DNA of 64,000 nt from an uncultured Psychroserpens sp. (GTDB lineage: Bacteria; Bacteroidota; Bacteroidia; Flavobacteriales; Flavobacteriaceae), in NCBI RefSeq assembly GCF_947492715.1, contig NZ_CANLNS010000001.1:1054001-1118000 (forward strand), given 5' to 3'. A model generated the notes under the pieces. That model searched no databases and was not told the origin of the DNA. It saw only the letters and a list, made by a program, of their open reading frames with translations. Every line of letters starts with the position of its first letter. Position 1 is the stretch's first letter. This document shows positions 28,572-38,161 of this stretch, piece by piece. Position numbers and translations under genes: made by a program.

Positions 28572-30173
28572 TTACTTAGATACAACAAGCGTCATTCCGA
28601 TTTTTAGTTTGTTACTGCTAATATCGTTCCATTCTTTGATATTTTGAACAGAAACTCCAGGAAATTTTTGAGAAATGCTCCAAAGTGAATCACCTTTTTG
28701 AACTCTATACGTAGATTTTCCTTCGGTATTTATAACCTTTTTAGGTGTATTACTACTTACTTTAGAACCAGAAGATGTTGACGGTTTTCTAGGATAAATA
28801 GTGAGGCGTTGACCTATTTTTAAGTTATTACTTCTCAACCCATTCCAGCGCTTAATTTGGCTCACTCTAACTCCATATTTTCTGGCAATTTTTCCTAGAT
28901 AATCTCCAGATCGAACCCTATATCTTATTTTACTACTGGCGTCAAAAAACTGAGGAAGTGGCTTTTCTCGTTTATTCAGTTCCTCCTCCACAAATGCATA
29001 AATTTGAGTTTCATTTGTTACAAATTTCCCAATGGCTTCGCGTGGTAACCTCAGCGTATAATTTTCTCCTTTTATGTATGGAATGATATCGAGTTTATAA
29101 GATGGGTTTAAAAACTGTAGTTGCTCTATGGGTACATCAACCAATTCTGAAACCTGATCTAAGGTTATCATTTTTTTCACATGTAAAGTATCTGTTTCTA
29201 CATAGTGATAGTTTGGTTTCTCTATCTTGAAGCCATGCTCTTCGGCAAACTCAAATATATACATGGTTGCTAAAAAAGCAGGAAGATACCCAGCTGTTTC
29301 ACGAGGGAGGTGAGGTCTAATATTCCAATAGTTTTCATAACCTCCAGAACGACGAATGGCTTTAGTCACATTTCCTGGTCCAGAATTATATGCTGCTAAG
29401 GCCAAATCCCAATCGCCAAAAATCTTGTAGAGTTTAGCCAAATACTTGCTAGCCGCTTCTGTTGATTTTATAGGGTCGCTTCGTTCGTCTACATAACTGC
29501 TTACATTAAGTCCGTACTCCTTTCCAGTTCCAAACATAAATTGCCATAGTCCTGTTGCTCCAACCCTAGACCTAGCTCTTGGTTTTAAGGCAGATTCTAC
29601 AATGGCCAAATATTTGACTTCTAACGGAATGTCGTGGTTATCTAATGATTCTTCAAATAGAGGGAAATAATAATGACTTAAAGACATCAAACGAGACATG
29701 GAGTTTCGTCGATGCTTTAAATACGATTTTATAACACTCTCCAAAGATGGATTGTATTCAATATTAAAAGGAGTTCTTGCATTAAGGCGCTTTAGTCGAG
29801 CCTTTAAGGTATCTGTAGAAAGCTCAGGGTAGTTTACTGGGTCGTATTTTAGCTCAGAAACAGATTTGTAAATTGTATCAAACAAATTGTTGCTGTATAA
29901 TTCTTCTAACCATTTCTCATCAATTTCAGCAGCTAGCTTATGATCTTCTAGCTTTCTAGATGTTGTTGAGTCTATTTTTGCTTTAATCCCAAGGTGTTTC
30001 TTAAAATACGTTTTACCATCAATAATGGTATCAACCACATAGGTTTCACCTTCAATAAAGTCTGATTCTGTTAGTCTTTGTGTTTTAAAAGTCTTTGGAA
30101 TTGAATCTTGACCAAAGCCAAAAAAGCCGCAGAACAGAACACCAAACGTTAGGGTTATTAGTTTAGATTTCAT
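28572..30173 (-). CDS. mltD: MltD-like lytic transglycosylase with two LysM domains
   Basis: This 533-residue secreted protein has a signal peptide, then an SLT transglycosylase domain at about residues 165-300. That domain contains KYLAIVESALKPRARS (catalytic Glu), GATGLWQFM and AYNSGPGNVTKAI. Two LysM repeats follow at about 420-465 (YRVRSGDYLGKIARKYGV) and 487-531 (YRVQKGDSLWSISQKFPGV). It would cleave glycan strands of peptidoglycan with formation of 1,6-anhydro ends, held on the wall by LysM. This matches MltD architecture. The DUF4837 lipoprotein gene follows closely. Confidence 0.93.
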   Translation of the reverse strand: MKSKLITLTFGVLFCGFFGFGQDSIPKTFKTQRLTESDFIEGETYVVDTIIDGKTYFKKHLGIKAKIDSTTSRKLEDHKLAAEIDEKWLEELYSNNLFDTIYKSVSELKYDPVNYPELSTDTLKARLKRLNARTPFNIEYNPSLESVIKSYLKHRRNSMSRLMSLSHYYFPLFEESLDNHDIPLEVKYLAIVESALKPRARSRVGATGLWQFMFGTGKEYGLNVSSYVDERSDPIKSTEAASKYLAKLYKIFGDWDLALAAYNSGPGNVTKAIRRSGGYENYWNIRPHLPRETAGYLPAFLATMYIFEFAEEHGFKIEKPNYHYVETDTLHVKKMITLDQVSELVDVPIEQLQFLNPSYKLDIIPYIKGENYTLRLPREAIGKFVTNETQIYAFVEEELNKREKPLPQFFDASSKIRYRVRSGDYLGKIARKYGVRVSQIKRWNGLRSNNLKIGQRLTIYPRKPSTSSGSKVSSNTPKKVINTEGKSTYRVQKGDSLWSISQKFPGVSVQNIKEWNDISSNKLKIGMTLVVSK

Positions 30174-30308
30174 TGGTTAACTATTTATCTATCTTAAACG
30201 ACAGGTCAGCTAAAATCGTATTTTTTTAGTTAAAATGAAAGTTTAATTAGACAATTTAACAAGACTTGTAAGACTATTCTTAATGTTAATGTGTTTATAA
30301 ACAGGTGT

Positions 30309-31496
30309 TTATTTTAAAATTGCAGCTATTCCTGGGAGCGTCTTACCTTCCAAACTTTCCAACATTGCTCCTCCTCCGGTACTTACATAACTCACCTTGT
30401 TTTCAAAGCCAAACTGTTTTACTGCCGCCACAGAATCTCCTCCTCCAACAAGCGAAAACGCTCCGTTTTTGGTGGCTTCTGCAATAGCCTCTCCAAGAGC
30501 AATAGTTCCGTTGGCAAAACTCTCCATTTCAAAAACGCCTAATGGTCCATTCCATAAAATCGTCTTACACTGCATCACAATATTATGAAATAAGGCATTA
30601 GATTTTGGCCCAGAGTCTAGACCTTGCCATCCTTTAGGAATGGCGTTAACATCTGTAATTTGCGTCTCGGCATCGTTACTAAATGCATTAGCAGCTACAA
30701 CGTCCACAGGTAAGTGAATTTGAACATTTTTTTCTTTAGCTTGTTTTAAAATATCCATAGCCAAATCCATTTTATCGTCTTCACAAATAGAATCTCCTAT
30801 AGTCCCCCCTTGAGCTTTTATAAACGTAAAAGTCATTCCTCCTCCAATAATAAGATGGTCAACTTTGTCTAATATGTTTTCAATAATCGTAATTTTTGAA
30901 GATACTTTAGCGCCACCTAGAACAGCTAAAACAGGTTTTTCTCCAGTTTTCATTACTTTATCAATACTTTCAATTTCTTGAGCTAGTAAATGTCCGAAGC
31001 ATTTTGTTTCAGGAAAAAACTGCGCAATAATGGTTGTAGAGGCGTGCGCTCTATGCGCAGTTCCAAAAGCATCGTTTACATAAATGTCACCTAATTTTGA
31101 AAGTGCTTCTGCAAATGCGATGTCGCCTTGCTTCTCTTCTTCATGAAAACGCAAGTTTTCTAATAATAATATTTCTCCTGGTTTGAGGTTTGCCGCAGCT
31201 TCCTCTGCTTCAAGACCGATACAATTCTCAACAAATTTGATAGATACACCTAGCACATCTTCAACTTTACTCACGATATGTTTTAAAGAAAATTGATCTT
31301 GAACTCCTTTTGGTCGTCCTAAATGAGACATTAAAATACAGCTGCCACCATCTTCCAGAACTTTAATTATGGTAGGCTTTGCAGACATAACTCGCGTAGC
31401 ATCAGTCACTTCAAAATTTTCATTTAGAGGAACATTGAAGTCTACTCGAATTAGTGCTTTTTTATGGTCAAAATTGAAATCGTTTAAAGTTTTCAC
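30309..31496 (-). CDS. pgk: Phosphoglycerate kinase
   Basis: This 395-residue glycolytic enzyme has the N-terminal [16 protein letters not shown] and SHLGRPKG motifs that bind 3-phosphoglycerate. It also has [13 protein letters not shown] near residue 110, [11 protein letters not shown] near residue 195, and the nucleotide-binding [14 protein letters not shown] near residue 350. It transfers phosphate from 1,3-bisphosphoglycerate to ADP. Length and motifs are normal. It lies 15 bases downstream of the DUF2652 gene and may share its promoter. Confidence 0.98.
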   Translation of the reverse strand: MKTLNDFNFDHKKALIRVDFNVPLNENFEVTDATRVMSAKPTIIKVLEDGGSCILMSHLGRPKGVQDQFSLKHIVSKVEDVLGVSIKFVENCIGLEAEEAAANLKPGEILLLENLRFHEEEKQGDIAFAEALSKLGDIYVNDAFGTAHRAHASTTIIAQFFPETKCFGHLLAQEIESIDKVMKTGEKPVLAVLGGAKVSSKITIIENILDKVDHLIIGGGMTFTFIKAQGGTIGDSICEDDKMDLAMDILKQAKEKNVQIHLPVDVVAANAFSNDAETQITDVNAIPKGWQGLDSGPKSNALFHNIVMQCKTILWNGPLGVFEMESFANGTIALGEAIAEATKNGAFSLVGGGDSVAAVKQFGFENKVSYVSTGGGAMLESLEGKTLPGIAAILK

Positions 31497-31511
31497 AAGC
31501 TTAAATTATTT

Positions 31512-32582
31512 TTAGTTGTTAGGCTGTTCTGTTGTAAATCCAGAATCGATTAGCAAAATAAGTTCTTTAATGTTTTCTGAAATAATTTTTTGGAAGTTTT
31601 TTTTCATAATTGGCCTCATAAGAACCCCTAAAGGTTTAAAATCGGCGAATACTTCTATGTTTAGCTTGGTGTATCCGTTTTTTATCTCCTCTAAAACATA
31701 ATAAACATGGACCCGCTTTGTAAATGGAATTTCTCTGGTAGCTTCGCCATAAACTAATTGATTAGACGCTACTTTCTTTTTAATTGTGGTCTGTTCAACA
31801 TGTTTTTTATTAATTAAACATTGATGTTTAAGCCCAGACCTATTCACCTTATTCTTTTCATATTCTAACCGATCTACCCCTTTTACCCATAACAACCTAT
31901 AATCGAAATTACTAATGACTTCGTAGAGCTCCAGAATTGGAGTTTGGATTGTTTCAGTACTATCAAAAAGTTTATGTTTAGGAACATCATCAGGAATTGG
32001 TTTTATCACTGGCAACAGTGATTTTAAATGCTCTAAAGGTTCATAAGAGATCTTGATATTTCCAAAATCATAAGTTTCGGTTAACATATTTAAAGAGGCA
32101 TCAAGAGTTTCTGGAATTAATGTTTCAGTAAACATCGCATATTCTTCTAATGGAACCTTGTTTTTAAGCAACCTATGAACTTTAATAACATTACTTCCGT
32201 ATGGTTTCTTAATGTCCTTTATTGTTATGAATTCAATTTCACCATAATGTACTATAAACTTTAGGCTCAGATTATATGCCGAAGAGCATGCACCACAATT
32301 ACATATGCGTTGGAATTCATAGCGTTTTAAATGCTTATGAAAAGCTAAATACATGTCTTTTACCTGTTCCCTAATTTTGTTTAAATCAACCTGGTCTTCA
32401 AGTTTATATAAAAATAGGGCGTCACCTTCAATTTCTGCTAATTCCAAACCCATATTGTTATGATCAATAAGTAATTCTAGAAGTTCAGAAATAATATGAC
32501 GACTGTGGTAAATATCTGTATTATGCACAAACTCGGTAAACCCTGAAATATCAGGAATAAAAAGAATAGCGTTTTGAGTCAT
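31512..32582 (-). CDS. DUF2652 protein: cyclase-like domain plus SRPBCC-type domain
   Basis: This 356-residue protein begins with a segment like class III nucleotide cyclases: LFIPDISGFTEF (Asp11) and EIEGDALFLYK (Asp54), the two positions that bind metal in active cyclases. A cysteine cluster CNCGACSSAY lies near residue 95. The second half, from about residue 210 (ETIQTPILELYEVISNFD), looks like an SRPBCC/START-type ligand-binding fold. This matches the DUF2652 pattern. Whether it makes a cyclic nucleotide is unknown. It is probably co-transcribed with pgk. Confidence 0.72.
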   Translation of the reverse strand: MTQNAILFIPDISGFTEFVHNTDIYHSRHIISELLELLIDHNNMGLELAEIEGDALFLYKLEDQVDLNKIREQVKDMYLAFHKHLKRYEFQRICNCGACSSAYNLSLKFIVHYGEIEFITIKDIKKPYGSNVIKVHRLLKNKVPLEEYAMFTETLIPETLDASLNMLTETYDFGNIKISYEPLEHLKSLLPVIKPIPDDVPKHKLFDSTETIQTPILELYEVISNFDYRLLWVKGVDRLEYEKNKVNRSGLKHQCLINKKHVEQTTIKKKVASNQLVYGEATREIPFTKRVHVYYVLEEIKNGYTKLNIEVFADFKPLGVLMRPIMKKNFQKIISENIKELILLIDSGFTTEQPNN

Positions 32583-32774
32583 TTTTTAATCTATAAGCAG
32601 CATTTTGTATGTATAAAAGTAAGTCGATTTATTTTTTATTGCTGACAATATTGTGTTAAAAACAATAAGGAAGTAGCTCGTTATTTTTACAATTGTTTTA
32701 AATAGGTATAAGATAAGCAATATAGATATGGGTTAAGGTCTTAAAGATTTAAAAAAAATATGTAGGTTTGCTTC

Positions 32775-33929
32775 ATGTTATTTTCTGAAATTTTAGGGCA
32801 AGAACATATTAAAAATCATTTGACCAAAAGCGCAGATTTTGGACGTGTTCCACACGCTCAATTGTTTGTTGGTCCAGAAGGTTCTGGAACATTAGCAATG
32901 GCCATTGCTTATGCTCAGTATCTCTTGTGTAAAAATACAAACGGAGAAAACACCGAAGGTAATGATGCTTGTAATCTAAAGTTTAAAAACTTATCACATC
33001 CCGATTTACATTTTGCTTTTCCTGTAGCAACCAATGATAAAATAAAAAGTCATCCTGTCTCTAGTCATTTTATGGAAGAATGGAGACAGCTTATAGATAG
33101 GCAGCCTTATGGAAATCTTTTTGATTGGTACCGCTTGCTTGGAATAGATAATAAGCAGGGCCAAATTGGTGTTGATGAGGCTCAAGATATCGTGAAGGCC
33201 TTAGCGTTAAAATCTTACGAAGGAGGCTACAAAGTGATGTTAATCTGGATGGCAGAAAAAATGAATACATCGGCTGCAAATAAATTGCTAAAACTCATTG
33301 AGGAGCCACCAAATAAGACCATCTTTATTTTAGTTGCTGAAGATGAGGAGCAAATTATAAATACTATTAGATCGCGCTGCCAAGTATTACATTTCCCTCC
33401 TTTAGCCGAAGAAGTTATAAAAGAGGCTTTAATTAGAAACTACCAAATCCCTGAGCCTGACGCTATTAAAATCGCTCATCAAGCCAATGGAAATTATAAT
33501 AAGGCTTGTGATGTTGTTTATAGCGATAGTGAAGATACACAGTTTGAAGAGTGGTTTGTGTATTGGATTCGGTCTGCATTTAAGGCTAAAGGCAATAAAA
33601 GTGCTATTCACGATTTAATTTCTTGGAGTGAGACTATTGCAAAAACAGGTAGGGAGACTCAAAAACAATTTTTGAATTTTTGTCTTGATTTTTTTAGACA
33701 GGCCTTACTTCTCAATTATAATGCAGGTGATTTAGTTTTTATGGAGCCAAAAACAGGATTTAAGCTAGAGAAATTTGCTCCCTTTGTTCATGGTAATAAT
33801 ATTATGGATATTTCAAATGAACTTCAAGATGCTATTTATCATATTGAACGAAATGGGAATTCGAAAATCATTCTTACAGATTTATCGATTAAGTTAACGC
33901 GATTGCTGCATAAGAAATCGAATGCATAA
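32775..33929 (+). CDS. holB: DNA polymerase III subunit delta' (HolB)
   Basis: This 384-residue clamp-loader subunit starts ILGQEHIKNHLTKSADFGR. It has a degenerate P-loop (GPEGSGTLAMA, with no Lys), as expected for delta' which does not bind ATP. It also has VDEAQDIVKALALKSYEGGY near residue 135, AANKLLKLIEEPPNKTIFIL near residue 172 and the SRC motif in TIRSRCQVLHFPPL near residue 197. TAGGTTTG at 32763-32770 resembles a -7 promoter element and lies only 5 bases before the ATG, so the mRNA may have almost no leader. It converges with the TonB receptor gene across a 2-base gap. Confidence 0.95.
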   Translation: MLFSEILGQEHIKNHLTKSADFGRVPHAQLFVGPEGSGTLAMAIAYAQYLLCKNTNGENTEGNDACNLKFKNLSHPDLHFAFPVATNDKIKSHPVSSHFMEEWRQLIDRQPYGNLFDWYRLLGIDNKQGQIGVDEAQDIVKALALKSYEGGYKVMLIWMAEKMNTSAANKLLKLIEEPPNKTIFILVAEDEEQIINTIRSRCQVLHFPPLAEEVIKEALIRNYQIPEPDAIKIAHQANGNYNKACDVVYSDSEDTQFEEWFVYWIRSAFKAKGNKSAIHDLISWSETIAKTGRETQKQFLNFCLDFFRQALLLNYNAGDLVFMEPKTGFKLEKFAPFVHGNNIMDISNELQDAIYHIERNGNSKIILTDLSIKLTRLLHKKSNA

Positions 33930-33931
33930 AT

Positions 33932-36298
33932 CTAAAACTCCACTCTAAACACGAAGTTTGGTGTTAATCCAAATGAAATAAAATCAGATTCAACAACTTC
34001 ATAATCTGGAGTAGCGCTGTCATCTAAAGGATCTCCTAAAAAGAACTGACGATACAGGACATTTTTTCGATCATAGAGATTAATAACCGAAACTCCTACT
34101 TTACCTTTCCATCTACCATCTTTAGAAAACTTAAATTTATAGGTAGATGAGAAATCTAGTCTATGATAGGTAGGTAGGCGTTCATCATTGACATCTCCAT
34201 AATTAAAAAATATAAAATTTTCGTCTGATGTTATCGATTCTAGAGCTCTATAGGGTCTACCTGTCCTAATTCTCCAGCCAAGAGATACTTCTAAGTTTTT
34301 CCAATTATAGGCATGCGACCAACTAAAATTATGAGTAATATCGTAATTACCAGGATAAGTCATATCCTCATTAAACTCCAGAGTATCAAAATTTAATTCC
34401 TGTATCGTAATATCATTGTTTAAAAAAGAATAGGCGATCCAAGTCCTATAATTGCCAATCCTTTTGTTAACTAATACATCCACTCCAAAAGCCTCGGTAC
34501 TTCCTGAAGTATAAAAAAAGGAAACATCTCTAAAACCTCTTGTATTTGTTGTAATTCCTTTTATACTTCTATAATATGCTTCAACATCTATATTCCATTT
34601 GTTTTTCTGGAATTCAAAACCTGCCGAAAATTGCTTACTTCGTTGAATAGGAATACTATCACCAGAAGCTAAAGTCCACACTTGATTTTCTAACCCAAAG
34701 CCTAAATTTGAAGACTGAAACTCTGTAACCTGACTTATAGCTTGTGTCTTTGCTTCTAAGGCTGCTTTTAAAGTAATGTCGTTGGTGAGTTTTGTTTTCA
34801 TCGCTAATCTAGGCTCCAAAAACATCTCATCGTCAACAGAATAGTGCGTTGCTCTTAAGCCTGCTATAACTTGATGTTTGTCGTTACTGTATTGATATTC
34901 AGAAAACAGCGTATGCGTATTATTAATTAAGGATAATGATTCTTCAAAAGGTACCTCATCAAACAACTCTTGAAAACTGTATAAAGAATAACTCACATCA
35001 TTAGATGAAAATTGATATCCTCCGTTTATGCTATGTGATTCATTAAGTTTAATATTCGTTTCAATTGAAGCACCGAGCTCTTTAATTTCGTTTCTTTTTT
35101 CTCCTTCCTCAAAAAAGCCAAAAAATGTTTTCTCTCCAGAGTAGTCTAATTTAAAATTAGAGAAGAATGCTTCTGTTTTAAATGTTACGTTGTCATTCCA
35201 TTGTCTATTCCATGTTAAGCTCGCTCCTCGGTTTTTTATATCTAGCCTATCTTGTGACGTTTCTACGTTATCTTCAAACCTAAATTCGTAATCCAAATTG
35301 TTGTTTGTATAAAGCGTGCTAAATGTTAGTTTGTCTTTTGGAGAAAGTTCGCTAATTATTTTGGCTGTATAATCAGCAAAATAAAAGGTATTATCAACAC
35401 TTGAGTTTAGTTCATTTTCATCGATATAAGATCGTATATCTTGAAAAACACGATCAGAAAAATTACTAAAAGTTACGGTTTCAAAAACGTCAGTAAACGA
35501 GCGTCTCGCAGATATTACAAGTCCGATATTATCTGCTATTGGCGTTTTTACGTAAAAGTCTGCATGTGTAAAATTAGAACCAAAGCCTACTTTCAATTCT
35601 TTGGGTATATCGGGTGTAGAAGTAATATCAATAACACCAGATAAGGCGTTACCGTAGCGAGCTCTTGTTCCATTTTTTGTGAGATTAACCTCGTTAGTAA
35701 CATATGGGTTAAATGCTGATAATATCCCAAAGAAGTGACCAGAATAGTACATTTTTATACCATCCCAAAGCACCAGGTTTTGATCTGGCGTTGCGCCTCT
35801 AATATATAGTCCAGATGCTGTTTCATCAGGGCTTTGCAAGCCTGGTAAAATTTGAAGACTTTGCAGAACATCAGGTTCAATTAAACCAGGTAATATCGCC
35901 AACTTATCAGGTGATACCGAAATGGACCCATCACTTTTTTTATTTATTCCAATGGTTGGGTATTCTAACAGGAAAACTTCGTCTAGTTCTTGTACGTCTG
36001 ATAAGCTATTGTTACCAGCTCTAACTGTATAATAGCGATCAGTGATTTTTTTAAAACTAAGTTTTGATTGTGTGGTGATAGCTTGTAAGATGCCCTCTAA
36101 ATCAATCTCGTTATCATTTAAAGTAATAAATTGATTGTCTAAAAGTTTGGTCTTAAAAGAAAACTTTACGGCATACTTAAGCTCAATGTCTTTTAATACA
36201 TCTTCTAAAGGCGTTTTGTTATAGTTTACAGCTATATATTCTTGGGAGAATGCCGTAAACGAAAGCAATAGTATAACTATTAAAAATCTAAATTTCAT
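33932..36298 (-). CDS. FecA-type TonB-dependent outer-membrane receptor with STN domain
   Basis: This 788-residue protein has a signal peptide and then a secretin/TonB N-terminal (STN) domain at about residues 25-93 (NKTPLEDVLKDIELKYAVKF). A plug domain at about 125-230 contains LQILPGLQSPDETASGLYIR and GNALSGVIDI. A 22-strand-type barrel then runs to an aromatic C-terminus (FVFRVEF). The STN domain is typical of receptors that signal through a FecR anti-sigma factor; that gene overlaps this one by 4 bases. It lacks the usual carboxypeptidase-like repeat, and no SusD partner follows, so a siderophore or other small ligand is more likely than a glycan. The substrate is unknown. Confidence 0.9.
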   Translation of the reverse strand: MKFRFLIVILLLSFTAFSQEYIAVNYNKTPLEDVLKDIELKYAVKFSFKTKLLDNQFITLNDNEIDLEGILQAITTQSKLSFKKITDRYYTVRAGNNSLSDVQELDEVFLLEYPTIGINKKSDGSISVSPDKLAILPGLIEPDVLQSLQILPGLQSPDETASGLYIRGATPDQNLVLWDGIKMYYSGHFFGILSAFNPYVTNEVNLTKNGTRARYGNALSGVIDITSTPDIPKELKVGFGSNFTHADFYVKTPIADNIGLVISARRSFTDVFETVTFSNFSDRVFQDIRSYIDENELNSSVDNTFYFADYTAKIISELSPKDKLTFSTLYTNNNLDYEFRFEDNVETSQDRLDIKNRGASLTWNRQWNDNVTFKTEAFFSNFKLDYSGEKTFFGFFEEGEKRNEIKELGASIETNIKLNESHSINGGYQFSSNDVSYSLYSFQELFDEVPFEESLSLINNTHTLFSEYQYSNDKHQVIAGLRATHYSVDDEMFLEPRLAMKTKLTNDITLKAALEAKTQAISQVTEFQSSNLGFGLENQVWTLASGDSIPIQRSKQFSAGFEFQKNKWNIDVEAYYRSIKGITTNTRGFRDVSFFYTSGSTEAFGVDVLVNKRIGNYRTWIAYSFLNNDITIQELNFDTLEFNEDMTYPGNYDITHNFSWSHAYNWKNLEVSLGWRIRTGRPYRALESITSDENFIFFNYGDVNDERLPTYHRLDFSSTYKFKFSKDGRWKGKVGVSVINLYDRKNVLYRQFFLGDPLDDSATPDYEVVESDFISFGLTPNFVFRVEF

Positions 36299-37206
36299 TC
36301 GCTTTTAAAAAGAACAATCTTTTGTTCTTCCTCAAAAGTATATGAAATTTCCATAGCATCAAATAAAGTTTTTAACGCAGTATTAATATCGTCGTGTGTA
36401 AAGCTACCCGAAAAATGTTGGTTTTTGTCAATATCTTTGGTTACAAAAGTAACATTATATTGGTTTTGGAACGCTATAAGCACCTGAGTTAAAGGCGAAT
36501 CAACAAAACTGCTTTCTCCTTGTATCCAAGATGGTTGTCCATTATTAAAACTCCATTTTTGAACTGCTCCGTTAGTGGTTCTAAAGCCCATCCCCTGTGT
36601 TAAAATCTCACCGTCTTGTCCAAATTTAGTCGCTTTTACTTTTCCTTCTGAACATTTTACTTCGAAAAAATCAGGCTGAACAGAAACATTAAACTTAGTT
36701 CCAAGTACCTCAACAGTACCTTCATTTGTTTTTACGATAAACGGAGTTCCTTTTTCAACTTCAAAAAATGCTTCTCCTGTAAGCTCTATCGTTCGGTCTT
36801 CTTCCCAAGTACGCTTTTTAAGTTCTAAAGTGGAGTTGGCATTAAGTCTAACATGAGAATTATCTGGCAAAGAAATGGCTAACTGTTCACCAAATCCTGT
36901 CTTATAAGTTGTTGTTGCATTCGCAAAATAAAAATACCCTAACGTCACTAATAAAACTGCCGCTGCTCCATACATCCATTGTTTTAATTGTCTAACAGAT
37001 GATCTTTTTGTGCTTTTTAAGTTCTGTATTTTGAAATACTCCTTTTCAATATCATAGTCTGGTGCGTTCAAATTATCAGTCGCATCTATGATTTTTTTAT
37101 AGTCATCATAGGCATCAGATGACTTAAGCGCTTCCATCTCCTCATGAGATAACTCGCCATCAAGCCACTTCCTAATAATCTCCCCATTTGTAATATCGTT
37201 CTTCAT
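36295..37206 (-). CDS. FecR-type anti-sigma factor
   Basis: This 303-residue protein has a cytoplasmic N-terminal part (GEIIRKWLDGELSHEEM), one transmembrane helix near residues 82-98 (WMYGAAAVLLVTLGYFYFA), and a periplasmic FecR domain with FGEQLAISLPDNSHVRLNAN. A C-terminal DUF4974-like domain (about 225-300) reads PLTQVLIAFQNQYNVTF. It would hold the ECF sigma factor inactive until the STN domain of the receptor signals. Gene order sigma, anti-sigma, receptor is the standard one. It is coupled to the receptor gene by a 4-base overlap. Confidence 0.93.
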   Translation of the reverse strand: MKNDITNGEIIRKWLDGELSHEEMEALKSSDAYDDYKKIIDATDNLNAPDYDIEKEYFKIQNLKSTKRSSVRQLKQWMYGAAAVLLVTLGYFYFANATTTYKTGFGEQLAISLPDNSHVRLNANSTLELKKRTWEEDRTIELTGEAFFEVEKGTPFIVKTNEGTVEVLGTKFNVSVQPDFFEVKCSEGKVKATKFGQDGEILTQGMGFRTTNGAVQKWSFNNGQPSWIQGESSFVDSPLTQVLIAFQNQYNVTFVTKDIDKNQHFSGSFTHDDINTALKTLFDAMEISYTFEEEQKIVLFKSE

Positions 37207-37258
37207 TTTTAATTTCTTATTACTTTAGTAAAACCGTTATACCCTGTTTTACCCTACT

Positions 37259-37774
37259 TTATATGTGACTTATTTTTTTTCTTAGTGTTTCTAATGCTTG
37301 GCTCATTCGCTTTTCTACAGCCTTAACCGAGATCCCTAAGAGCTCTGAAATCTCTCTATATTTCTTCTTATCAATTCTGCTCAACAAAAATACAACGCGT
37401 TGTTTTTCTGGTAGATCTGCAATGGCCATATTCAATTTAGTAAGAAATTCTTTTTCCTCTAATACGAACTCCGGACTTTCATTTGTTTGTTGATTAACTA
37501 TTGTCTTTTGATACTCCAGCACAACCTTTTTATGTGCCACCTGGTTTAAAAACGCATTATTAGCTAAGGTAAACATATAAGACTTCGCTTTTTCTAGAGC
37601 TACCTTAGCACAATTTTTCCATAGTTTTATAAACGTATCTTGTACAATATCTTCCGCTTGTTGAATATCACCACACTTATAATAAATGTAATTTCTGAAG
37701 ACTTGAGAATGTGTTTTAAAAAACAGTTCGTAGGTTTTTTCATCACACATTGAGGTGTTCTTTATCGTAGCCAT
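37259..37774 (-). CDS. ECF RNA polymerase sigma factor, FecI type
   Basis: This 171-residue sigma-70 family protein has region 2 at about residues 15-80 (CGDIQQAEDIVQDTFIKLWK) and region 4 at about 110-165 (LPEKQRVVFLLSRIDKKKYR, then a helix-turn-helix ISELLGISVKAVEKRMSQAL). It belongs to the FecI-like ECF group of Bacteroidetes. A 52-base gap separates it from the anti-sigma gene. It would direct polymerase to the receptor gene and perhaps its own promoter. I found no clear TAnnTTTG element upstream of it, consistent with use of a different promoter type. Confidence 0.94.
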   Translation of the reverse strand: MATIKNTSMCDEKTYELFFKTHSQVFRNYIYYKCGDIQQAEDIVQDTFIKLWKNCAKVALEKAKSYMFTLANNAFLNQVAHKKVVLEYQKTIVNQQTNESPEFVLEEKEFLTKLNMAIADLPEKQRVVFLLSRIDKKKYREISELLGISVKAVEKRMSQALETLRKKISHI

Positions 37775-38161
37775 GTATTTGAAAAAGGATTTGGCCCTAA
37801 AACTATGAAAAAATACTTAAAATATAGGATGTTAGTTAAGTCAAACTCCAACGAAATTATTGTAATCAACATTAGACTTTCTATAAAAATGAAAAAAAAT
37901 GAAAAAAAAAGTAGGGTGTTTCATTTCTTAACTGTTTAACATTAATAACCATCAATTTTTAAACTCGTCTCAAGTTTACTAACAATATATAAAGCCATTT
38001 TTATGGCATTGACAAATTAGTCTTTTGGTTAGGATGAAAAAGGAAACACATATTTAGAGTTGGAAAAAAATTGTTATGAATTAGTTATCCTTTTTTAATA
38101 AAAAGAGAGGTGAATATCACCTCTCTTTTTTCTATTGCACTGACAATTAGTGTTTTATAAT
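37775..38161. other. Intergenic region upstream of the ECF sigma gene (387 bases)
   Basis: No gene is supported here. The part next to the sigma gene must hold its promoter, but no standard -33/-7 pair is visible. It includes a poly-purine stretch near 37889-37909, made of A-runs broken by TG. The right end contains the terminator of the OmpH-like gene (38101-38131). The motif GTAGGGT appears near 37910 and its complement near 37250, on either side of the sigma gene; I do not know whether that matters. Confidence 0.5.
38101..38131. terminator. Intrinsic terminator after the OmpH-like gene
   Basis: A strong hairpin with a 13-base stem (AAAAGAGAGGTGA / TCACCTCTCTTTT) and a 3-base loop has A/T runs on both flanks. 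It lies 31 bases past the stop of the minus-strand OmpH-like gene and could also act on the plus strand. Confidence 0.9.

Noticed and set aside
37240-37920. GTAGGGT motifs on both sides of the ECF sigma gene as operator sites
   Set aside because: Only two short copies in opposite orientation were seen, which could easily be chance.
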